Assembly (NCBI GenBank): GCA_947307265.1
Contig: CAMZIP010000003.1
Coordinates: 1 to 34,700, forward strand
Direction: 5' to 3'
Length of the DNA stretch: 34,700 nucleotides
From: an uncultured Bacteroidales bacterium
Lineage (GTDB): Bacteria > Bacteroidota > Bacteroidia > Bacteroidales > UBA932
Shown here: positions 26,835 through 34,700 of the stretch, one piece after another
How positions within the stretch are numbered: position 1 is the first letter of the stretch
Layout of the letters: each line of letters begins with the position of its first letter
Made by a program: the position numbers and the translations under genes
Notes under the pieces: model-generated
What the model was told of the DNA's origin: nothing
The model's input: only the letters and a program-made list of their open reading frames with translations
The model's database searches: none

Positions 26835-29177
26835 CTACCGTCCGTTGAAGCGGACTGAGGCGGTGTTGCCGTTGGCGTCGACGAGCACGAGGCGATGCGG
26901 GCCAGGCGAAGGGACGACCTTGATTTTATGTTCGCCGTTCGAAGTCATTCCGAGATAAATATCATCCATATTCCAGTAAATGACGGCCGTAGGGTCCGAA
27001 TGGGCTGCGCTGAATATGACGCCGCGGCTTTGCGAATCAAGGTCCAGAGGCGATGCGACCGTCATCCCGGCCTGCGGGTAGATAATCTCGATCAATCCGC
27101 TTCCGGATGCTCCCTGAAGGGCAGGGTGGAGCGGAGGAAGCCTCTTGTAACTGCTGTGCGAACGCATATAATACCATTCCTGAGCGGGCGGAAGCACGAA
27201 CCACGACTCGTTTCGGATCGCATCGATCGGACAGCAGTCGCTGTTGACCTGCAAGGTCCCTTCAGGGTTGAGATGTACTATCCGGTGATACGGGCAGACG
27301 ACCGGACTTGCAGGTGCGAACGGCACCAGGACGGTATCAGGTTCCATATCGGGATGCCCTTCGAGGCAGATAGCCGATATCGGATGGCCGCTCAGCGGAC
27401 AGGTCGCGACAGGATGGAGATCGTTTTCCGGCATCTCGAACCAGCGTGTAGGCGGAAGCAGGTTGAAAAGGTCGAACATCACGGGTGCCGCATAGCCCAC
27501 GCCGGTCATCAACGGGCGGCCCTCTCCGTCGCAGTTTCCGGTCCAGACTGCCACCACGTAATCGGGCGTCACGCCCACGCTCCAGGCATCGCGGTTGCCG
27601 AAACTCGTGCCTGTCTTCCACGCCACTCGCCTTGCTGAATGGAAACTCTGCCATTCGCCTTCTTCCTCCGGTCGCGTGACTCCGGTAAGCGTTTCGAAAG
27701 TGCACCAGGCCGCTCCGGCCGAAATCGGGAACCTTTTGACAACGGCGCGTTCCTCTTTGGTCTGGTCTTCTTTCGGTTTCGGAAATGCATCCAGACAAAG
27801 TGCCATTTGCCGATAGACACCGGCCAGGTCGCGCAGCGTAATCTCCGCTCCGCCGAGAATGAGCGACAGGCCGTAAATATCTCCGCCGCGCGTTATGGTG
27901 GTAAATCCCGCATCCTGCAGGACGCTTATGAACCGCTCTATGCCGAACTGCTGCAACATCCTGACCGACGGGACGTTGAGGGAGCGCTGGATGACGCTTG
28001 AGGCGGTCACCGCGCCGTCGAAAGAGTGATTGAAATTATGCGGGGCGAAATCCTTGAAATGGAACGGAGTATCGGCTATCAGCATACCGGGCAGGATCGA
28101 ACCTTCGTCCAGCATTGCCGCGTAAAGCAGCGGTTTAAGCGTACTGCCGCTGCTTCGGGGCGCTTTTGCGACATCAACCGAGGCTGCGCGTCTCGCTTCG
28201 GAGCTGCCATTTGTATTTCGCAGGTTGCCGATATAGATGATAGGCTCGCCCGTATGCACGTCCAGCACGATAGCGGCCATATTGTACACGCCGTTGGTGG
28301 CAAATCTCTCCCCGTGCCGCTTTACGACTTCTTCGGCACGCAGTTGCAGTCCATAATCCAGCCGGCTCTGATATAATCTGTCTCCGCCCTCCTGCCGCAG
28401 CGTTTCAAGATAGTGATAGGCGATGTCCGGCATAGGGTAGGGCTTGTCCGGCAGCGGTTCGTCGCAGGCCAGTTCGTACTCTTCGCTGTCGATGTATCCT
28501 GCATTCAGGAGTTTGCCGAGCAACAGGTTGCGCTTTTCCAGAAGCCGATCCCGGTTGCGTCCCGGGTGAATCAGCGCCGGAGCGTTGGGAAGTACTGCGA
28601 GCATTGCGCTCTCAGCCCACGAAAGGTCCTCCGGCGAACGTCCGAAATAACGCCACGATGCAGCCGGCAGACCGATGACATTGCTGCCGAAAGGTGCATT
28701 TGATGCGTACAGGGCCAGAATCTCATCCTTCGTGCAGCGCAGTTCCAGGCGCGTGGCGAGGATGGCTTCGATGATCTTTTCACTCCAGACGCGGGGCCTG
28801 TCACCTCGGCTCAGGCGGATGGTCTGCATCGTCAGCGTACTCGCGCCGCTGCGTATCCGACCGTGCGTGAGGTTGAGCCGGACGGCTCGCCCGACGGCGA
28901 GAAAATCGATGCCCGGATGGTGCCGGAAACGCTTGTCTTCGAAGGTTATTACCGATATGGCAAACTTTTTAGGAACGGAATCGATTTCAGGGAATCGCCA
29001 CTGTCCGTCGGCTGCGATTCGCGCGCCCATCAGACGCCCGTCGCTGCTCTCCAGAACCGCGCTGAGAGGGCTGTCGAAAAGTTTTCGCGGCAGCGCGAAA
29101 ATATATATCGCGACAAGCACGATAATTGCAGCTGACAGCGCGATTTTAAGCCCCTTTTTATGGACGGTTTTTGCCAT
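26835..29177 (-). CDS. pbpC: Penicillin-binding protein 1C (GT51 transglycosylase + transpeptidase)
   Basis: ITFEDKRFRHHPGIDFLAVGRA, RSGASTLTMQTIRL, SSGSTLKPLLYA, WKTGTSFGNRDAWSVG; C-terminal BiPBP-like domain. Confidence 0.94.
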   Translation of the reverse strand: MAKTVHKKGLKIALSAAIIVLVAIYIFALPRKLFDSPLSAVLESSDGRLMGARIAADGQWRFPEIDSVPKKFAISVITFEDKRFRHHPGIDFLAVGRAVRLNLTHGRIRSGASTLTMQTIRLSRGDRPRVWSEKIIEAILATRLELRCTKDEILALYASNAPFGSNVIGLPAASWRYFGRSPEDLSWAESAMLAVLPNAPALIHPGRNRDRLLEKRNLLLGKLLNAGYIDSEEYELACDEPLPDKPYPMPDIAYHYLETLRQEGGDRLYQSRLDYGLQLRAEEVVKRHGERFATNGVYNMAAIVLDVHTGEPIIYIGNLRNTNGSSEARRAASVDVAKAPRSSGSTLKPLLYAAMLDEGSILPGMLIADTPFHFKDFAPHNFNHSFDGAVTASSVIQRSLNVPSVRMLQQFGIERFISVLQDAGFTTITRGGDIYGLSLILGGAEITLRDLAGVYRQMALCLDAFPKPKEDQTKEERAVVKRFPISAGAAWCTFETLTGVTRPEEEGEWQSFHSARRVAWKTGTSFGNRDAWSVGVTPDYVVAVWTGNCDGEGRPLMTGVGYAAPVMFDLFNLLPPTRWFEMPENDLHPVATCPLSGHPISAICLEGHPDMEPDTVLVPFAPASPVVCPYHRIVHLNPEGTLQVNSDCCPIDAIRNESWFVLPPAQEWYYMRSHSSYKRLPPLHPALQGASGSGLIEIIYPQAGMTVASPLDLDSQSRGVIFSAAHSDPTAVIYWNMDDIYLGMTSNGEHKIKVVPSPGPHRLVLVDANGNTASVRFNGR

Positions 29178-29184
29178 ATATTTT

Positions 29185-29192
29185 TAACTTTG
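29185..29192 (+). promoter_or_regulatory. -7 box of the alpha-2-macroglobulin gene
   Basis: TAACTTTG matches TAnnTTTG, 24 nt upstream of the ATG at 29216. Confidence 0.5.
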
Positions 29193-29200
29193 CAAAAATA
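29193..29200 (-). promoter_or_regulatory. Candidate -7 box for pbpC, abutting the opposite promoter
   Basis: TATTTTTG on the minus strand, 15 nt upstream of the start at 29177. Confidence 0.4.
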
Positions 29201-29215
29201 CAAAATTAGAAGGCA

Positions 29216-32200
29216 ATGAGAAAGATTCTTGTGGCTGCTTTGATGGCGGCAATCCTTCCCCTCTTTATGTCCTGCGGCACTTCCGGCAATCAGATTACGG
29301 GAGTCGAAGTTTCCTCCGAAATCCGTTCGGACGATCCGGTCATTCTCCGTCTCGAAACCCCGATTACGGGCGTTTCGCACGCCGATATTTCGGCTGTGGC
29401 GCGCAAGGCGGTTTCATTCTCGCCCAAGATTGCATTCGACGCCGAGATGACCGATGCACAGACGCTGTGTCTTTATCCCAGGGAAAAACTTCCCTATGGC
29501 AGCAAGTACAAGGTGACGGTCAATCCGGCTCCGCTAAACGGTGTCAAGGGTAAGTATGTGACCGAAGTCCAGACGCTTTTCCCGACAGTGCTGATTGATT
29601 TCGGCCAACTTAAAATGTCCGATGTAGAGCGCGGAGGCATTTATTGCGTGACGCTCAGTTTCTCTTCATCCGAGGCGCTGGACGGTAAATATCTAGAAAG
29701 CGGCTGCACGGTAAAAGGCGGGCATCCCACGCTCCAGTGGTCGCATTCCGATAACGGTCTGGAGCACGAGCTGCTGATTGACGGGATTGTGGCCGGCAAG
29801 AAGCCTTTCGTAATGGATGTCAAAATATCCTGCCCCAATTACAGAATCGAGCGAACTCGCGGGTATTCAATTCCTGCAGAAGAGGTCTTTTCTGTCATCG
29901 ATACGGATTTTGATGCAGAGGCATACAGGTTTGACCTGATATTCTCCGCGGCACTTGACAAGTCTCAGGATTTCTCGAGTCTGGTTTCGATGCCCGATGG
30001 CGGCAAACTCACATTCCGCGTGGACCGCAACATTCTCTCCATCTTCCCGTCGAAGCGCAGTACTGACGGTCAGTTCCTGTCTGTCAGCAAGGCAATCCTC
30101 AGCACTTCAGGCTATAAGATGGATGAAAATTATGAGAAATATTTCCTCAACAGCAGCGGGGAGCCGTACATAGGATTCGTCAGCGGCGGTTCGGTCCTGC
30201 CTTCGGCCGGCATTCCGCTCACCTTCAAGGCTGTCAACTATGCCAAGGCTGAGGTCCGCGTGAAGCGCATCTACGAGAATAACGTCCTCCAGTTCCTGCA
30301 GGGCAACAAACTCAACGAGCGTGATTGCTACACAGACCGCGTGGCACGTACCGTCATTGATACGGTAATCGTGCTCGGCGGCGAGGATTCTCCCCAGCTT
30401 CGCAAATTGACGACCTACGGTCTTGATCTCAAGTCTCTCGTCACACCCCGTCCAGGTGATATTTATCGCATCGAAATCCGCGGTCTTGATGAACTTTCCG
30501 AGTTTATCGAACCCAGATGGGAGAGCGATTATTACTTCGGTTCGTGGCGTGACTATGACGACCGCGTACGCAATATTCTTGTCTCCAACCTGAATGTCAT
30601 CTGCAAGGCTTCCGGGGCAGGTCCGTGCACCGTTTTTGTCACGGATATCAATAACGCGTATTCAGTTCCGGGGGCTAAAGTTACCATATATAATGATGTC
30701 AACCAGCCGATTGCAGAAGGCAGTACGGATAACGAAGGCCGTTTCTCCTGCAATCTGGAAGATGCACCTCATACTGTCATCGTAACTCACGGCCGCGACA
30801 AGAGTTATCTTGCCCTGAGCAGCGGTTCCGAGATTTCCGTAAGTATTTTCGATGTTGCGGGTGAGGCTGTTTCAGGCACCAGCAAGGGTTATATCTTCGG
30901 CGAACGCGGCGTTTGGCGTCCCGGCGATGATATTTACCTGACGTTCGTCGCTATGCTTGAGCAGGGTACGCTGCCTGCAGGACATCCCGTCACGGCAGTT
31001 CTCAAGAATCCACAGGGCCAGGTGATGCAGACACTTGTCAGCACCGACGGCCACGACGGTATGTATTCGTTCAATTTCAAGACTTCTCCCGACGATCCTA
31101 CGGGCAATTGGGAGGCGGTCGTGACTCTCGGTGCACAGAATTGGTCCAAGACCGTCAAGGTTGAGGCAGTCAAGCCCAACAATATCCTGATCAATCTCGA
31201 TCTCAATGACGATCCCGCCTTACCGATCGCTTCAGTCAAGGGCGATATTTCCGCCAAATGGCTTGTAGGCAACCCTGCAAAGGGTCTGGAAACCCGTGTA
31301 GATGTTATGCTCAGCAAGTCCCGCACTACATTCAAGGGATTTGAAGACTATACTTTTGAAGACGCAACCCGCTCGTTCTCGTCAGAAGAGCGCGAAGTAT
31401 TCAAGGGTACGACCGACAACGACGGTAAGGTGCATTTCACGGCAAAACTGGGTGATGCATCCGGCGCTCCCGGTTTCCTGACAGGTACGTTTACCACTCG
31501 CGTATTCGAGAAGACCGGCGATTTCAGCATCGACCGTGTCGCTGCAAAAGTATCTCCTTTTGATACGTATATAGGTCTCAGTGCTCCCGAAAAGGAATGC
31601 GAATGGGGCGAAATGTATCTCGAGCAGGGCAAGCAGCACACCTTCAATGTGGTGGCTCTCAATAGCCGCGGCAATGCTTCCAACGGTATAATTGAGACTG
31701 AAGTGCAGGTCTATAAGATGGGGTGGAGCTGGTGGTGGAATTCGTCTTCCGAGTTGGCTTATTATGCACGCGACTCTTACAAGACGCCTTATACGACGTT
31801 CAATACCACCGTTTCAGGCGGCAAGGGCTCGTTCAAGATCGATTTCTCCGGACAGGAATCCGGTATGTATCTGGTCCGCGTTTCCGACCTTAAGGGCGGT
31901 CACGCTGCAGCCAAGGTCGTTATGCTGACCACTGCAAGTGCAGTTCCCGGCAGCGGCAACGAGGCGGCTACAAGGCTGCGGATGGTGATCGACAAGGATA
32001 AATACAACGTCGGCGAGACGGCCCGTCTGGTCATTCCTTCGACTGCCGGCGCCCGTGCTCTGATTTCGATTGAGAAAGGCAGCCGCGTGCTGAAGAGCTT
32101 CTGGGTGAACTGCTCCGGCAAACAGACGGAGATTCCGATTCGCCTCGACGCGACGATGGCGCCCAACGTTTATGCTTCGGTGATGCTTGTACAGCCTTAC

Positions 32201-34540
32201 GGCAATTCGGCAAATGATGCTCCGATCCGCCTCTTCGGCGTGCAGCGCATCAATGTAGAGGATCCATCAACGCACCTCAAGCCCGTCGTTGCCATTGCGG
32301 ACGAAGTCCGTCCCGAAAGTGACGTTACATTTACCGTCAAGGAAGAAAACGGCCGCCCGATGAGTTACGTGGTGGCTCTGGTGGACGAAGGCCTGCTCAG
32401 CCTGACACGTTTCAAGACCCCCAACCCGTGGACATCGTTCTACGCTACCGAGGCTCTCGGCGTCCGCACGTGGGATCTGTTCGATTTGGTTATAGGTGCT
32501 TACGGCGCACGTATGGAGCGGCTGTTCGCAATCGGCGGTGACGAAGACCTCGCTGACGTTGTGAATGCCGCCAACAGGGTCGAAAGGTTCAAGCCGGTTT
32601 CGATGTTCTTCGGACCGTTTACCGTCAAGGCCCGCAGCACCGGCAAGCACACCGTCCAGTTGCCGCAGTATATCGGCAACCTGCGCGTGATGGTCATCGC
32701 TACCGACGGACACGCTATGGGTTCTGTTTCACAAAATGTCTCCGTAACCAAGCCGGTTATGGCACAGGCAACGCTGCCGCGCGTCATCGGTACTCAGGAA
32801 GAGATAGCAATGCCGGTCACGGTATTTACTACCAAGGACAATATCGGCCGCATCAATGTCGAATATACAGTTGACGGACCGCTGTTGGCAGCAGGCAGGC
32901 AGAGTGCCGTCATCAATATGAACAAAGCTGACGAGCAGGTGGTCAACTTCTTCCTCAAGGCTACCGATGCGGAAGGCGTCGCCCATATCAAGGTCAAGGC
33001 CGAAGGGGCGGGGGATGTCTCCGTCAGCGATGTCGAGATTGCCGTCCGCAATCCCAATCCGCCTGTGACTTATTCTACGTCTGTGCTTATTGACGGTGGC
33101 AATAAGACCTCCTTGGATTTCAAGCCCGTAGGTGTCCAGGGCAGTGCTACGGTCCGAGTAGAGGCTTCTACCATTCCTCCTATGGATCTGGAACGACGCC
33201 TCGGCTACCTTATTGATTATCCTCACGGCTGTATCGAGCAGACCACTTCGGGCGCATTCCCTCAGTTGTATCTCGATGCCCTTCTGGATCTTGACGCCGA
33301 GACCAGGGCAAAGACTCAGGCCAATGTTCTTTCGGCTATCGAGAAGATGCCTTCGTTTGCAATCTCTTCCGGCGGTATGACATACTGGCCGGGCACTTCC
33401 TCGCACAGCGGCGCATCCGTATGGGGTACCGTTTATTCTACGCACTTCCTGCTTGAAGCACGTGCAAAGGGTTATTCGGTTCCTTCATCGATTGTCAAGG
33501 CCAACCTTAAATATATAAAGAGCGTTGCTTCCAGAAATTCGTACAATATCCTTAGCCGTGCTTACGCCTGCTATGTGCTTGCGCTTGCATCTGAAGCACC
33601 ACGCAGCGAGATGAACCGTCTGCGTGAAGATCTTTCCGGCGCTTCCCGCGAGGTATACTGGTTCCTTGCTGCCGCTTATGCGCTCGACGGCAAGAAAGAT
33701 GCGGCACGTTCTATCGTTGCTTCAATTCCGGCAGGGGAGGATAAGATCGATACGTTCTCCTATACTTATGACTGCCAGGAACGAGTCCTCGCAATCGCGT
33801 CTATGACCTACGGCGCCCTGGGCGACAAGACCGAGGCATTCCGCTGCGTCAAGTCGCTCTCGGAAATGCTTTCCGACCGCAACCACTATATGTCGACTCA
33901 GGCTTCAGCCTGGGCTCTCAATGCTGTCGCACAGTATGCCAAGGGCAATGCGTCCGGCAAGATGGACCTCAAGGTCAATGCCGGAGGCGTGGAATTCCCG
34001 CTCCGCGGCAATTCGCCTATGGCTTACTATGAGTTTGTACCTTCCGGCGAGCAGATTACACTTTCGATGAACAATGCCGGCGAGATTCCTGTCTGGGTGG
34101 TTGTCTCCTCTCACGGAAAGCCCGTAGTGGGCAAGGAAGAGGCTCATTCAAACGGCATAGTGCTCAAGACGAAGTACTGTCTGCCTGACAGTACGCCGAT
34201 TGATCCTGCCAAACTTGCTCAGGGTACTGACTTCTTGGTAGTCGTTTATGTCGAGAATACGAGTGCGACACGCGATTATACCAATATCGCCTGCACGCTG
34301 CCGATGCCTTCAGGCTGGGAGTTTGACCGCACCCAGACGAACGAGGAGCTCTACCAGGATTTCCGCGACGACTGCGTACATACCTATTTCAACCTGTCTC
34401 ACGGTCAGAGCGGAGCTTTTGTAGTCAAGGCTACCGCCACTTATGCCGGCCGGTTCTACCTGCCTTCCTGCACTTGCGAGGCAATGTATGACCAGTCCGT
34501 CAATGCCAATACCGAAGGTTGCTGGGTGAAAGTCGAGTAG
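29216..34540 (+). CDS. Bacterial alpha-2-macroglobulin family lipoprotein (YfhM-like)
   Basis: Lipobox LPLFMSCGTSG; MG repeats; RGVWRPGDDIYLTF; thioester motif YPHGCIEQTTSGAFPQLYLD; alpha-helical thioester domain. Confidence 0.95.
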   Translation: MRKILVAALMAAILPLFMSCGTSGNQITGVEVSSEIRSDDPVILRLETPITGVSHADISAVARKAVSFSPKIAFDAEMTDAQTLCLYPREKLPYGSKYKVTVNPAPLNGVKGKYVTEVQTLFPTVLIDFGQLKMSDVERGGIYCVTLSFSSSEALDGKYLESGCTVKGGHPTLQWSHSDNGLEHELLIDGIVAGKKPFVMDVKISCPNYRIERTRGYSIPAEEVFSVIDTDFDAEAYRFDLIFSAALDKSQDFSSLVSMPDGGKLTFRVDRNILSIFPSKRSTDGQFLSVSKAILSTSGYKMDENYEKYFLNSSGEPYIGFVSGGSVLPSAGIPLTFKAVNYAKAEVRVKRIYENNVLQFLQGNKLNERDCYTDRVARTVIDTVIVLGGEDSPQLRKLTTYGLDLKSLVTPRPGDIYRIEIRGLDELSEFIEPRWESDYYFGSWRDYDDRVRNILVSNLNVICKASGAGPCTVFVTDINNAYSVPGAKVTIYNDVNQPIAEGSTDNEGRFSCNLEDAPHTVIVTHGRDKSYLALSSGSEISVSIFDVAGEAVSGTSKGYIFGERGVWRPGDDIYLTFVAMLEQGTLPAGHPVTAVLKNPQGQVMQTLVSTDGHDGMYSFNFKTSPDDPTGNWEAVVTLGAQNWSKTVKVEAVKPNNILINLDLNDDPALPIASVKGDISAKWLVGNPAKGLETRVDVMLSKSRTTFKGFEDYTFEDATRSFSSEEREVFKGTTDNDGKVHFTAKLGDASGAPGFLTGTFTTRVFEKTGDFSIDRVAAKVSPFDTYIGLSAPEKECEWGEMYLEQGKQHTFNVVALNSRGNASNGIIETEVQVYKMGWSWWWNSSSELAYYARDSYKTPYTTFNTTVSGGKGSFKIDFSGQESGMYLVRVSDLKGGHAAAKVVMLTTASAVPGSGNEAATRLRMVIDKDKYNVGETARLVIPSTAGARALISIEKGSRVLKSFWVNCSGKQTEIPIRLDATMAPNVYASVMLVQPYGNSANDAPIRLFGVQRINVEDPSTHLKPVVAIADEVRPESDVTFTVKEENGRPMSYVVALVDEGLLSLTRFKTPNPWTSFYATEALGVRTWDLFDLVIGAYGARMERLFAIGGDEDLADVVNAANRVERFKPVSMFFGPFTVKARSTGKHTVQLPQYIGNLRVMVIATDGHAMGSVSQNVSVTKPVMAQATLPRVIGTQEEIAMPVTVFTTKDNIGRINVEYTVDGPLLAAGRQSAVINMNKADEQVVNFFLKATDAEGVAHIKVKAEGAGDVSVSDVEIAVRNPNPPVTYSTSVLIDGGNKTSLDFKPVGVQGSATVRVEASTIPPMDLERRLGYLIDYPHGCIEQTTSGAFPQLYLDALLDLDAETRAKTQANVLSAIEKMPSFAISSGGMTYWPGTSSHSGASVWGTVYSTHFLLEARAKGYSVPSSIVKANLKYIKSVASRNSYNILSRAYACYVLALASEAPRSEMNRLREDLSGASREVYWFLAAAYALDGKKDAARSIVASIPAGEDKIDTFSYTYDCQERVLAIASMTYGALGDKTEAFRCVKSLSEMLSDRNHYMSTQASAWALNAVAQYAKGNASGKMDLKVNAGGVEFPLRGNSPMAYYEFVPSGEQITLSMNNAGEIPVWVVVSSHGKPVVGKEEAHSNGIVLKTKYCLPDSTPIDPAKLAQGTDFLVVVYVENTSATRDYTNIACTLPMPSGWEFDRTQTNEELYQDFRDDCVHTYFNLSHGQSGAFVVKATATYAGRFYLPSCTCEAMYDQSVNANTEGCWVKVE

Positions 34541-34559
34541 CAGTACCGAATAAAATGAC

Positions 34560-34609
34560 TTGGAGCCGCTCCGAATGGTCTTTTTGAGGCCGATTTGGGG
34601 CGGCTCCAA
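34560..34609. terminator. Long hairpin after the alpha-2-macroglobulin gene, probable transcription end structure
   Basis: TTGGAGCCGCTCC (34560-34572) pairs with GGGGCGGCTCCAA (34597-34609), 13 bp with one G-U, plus nested GGTCT/AGGCC stem. No strong U-tract on +, so the terminator role is tentative. Confidence 0.5.
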
Positions 34610-34637
34610 AAATTTTATGAAAGTTTTTTGAAAAAAA

Positions 34638-34668
34638 TTTGGAGGAAAAGAAAAAGTGTGTACCTTTG
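34638..34668 (+). promoter_or_regulatory. Strong Bacteroidota housekeeping promoter reading out of the window
   Basis: TTTG (34638-34641) - 19 nt - TACCTTTG (34661-34668), a full match to the TTTG/TAnnTTTG pattern. Confidence 0.75.
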
Positions 34669-34700
34669 CAGTCCCGTTTCGGAAAGAGCGGGGAAGATGA

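Overview
This looks like a Bacteroidota (Bacteroidales-like) chromosomal window. The support is lipoprotein signal peptides, TAnnTTTG-type -7 promoter boxes and the gene families present; I could not run a taxonomic search. There are four blocks. (1) 1-12549 (+) is a tandem array of six paralogous surface-lipoprotein-like genes. All share a fimbrillin-like/DUF6562-like N-terminal domain. The first three continue through a strongly conserved stalk into divergent beta-helix-like C-termini, and each of those three is followed by a near-identical intergenic hairpin. (2) 12627-23599 (-) is a tightly packed apparent operon: a dimodular NRPS (C-A-T-C-A-T-reductase), a Cache-like/SpoIIE phosphatase fused to an RsbW-like HATPase, a STAS protein, and an alginate-export-like outer membrane barrel. 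An Sfp-type PPTase is divergent. The second NRPS adenylation domain is cut by one in-frame TAG, and the same frame stays open and homologous for about 675 codons afterwards. (3) 24218-26762 holds a low-MW protein tyrosine phosphatase and DsbD. (4) 26835-34540 holds a divergent PBP1C / alpha-2-macroglobulin pair, with a hairpin and a strong promoter at the window edge. The strongest leads are the NRPS plus partner-switching operon with its amber codon, and the hairpin-punctuated lipoprotein array. I recognised no mobile element, CRISPR array, tRNA or rRNA.
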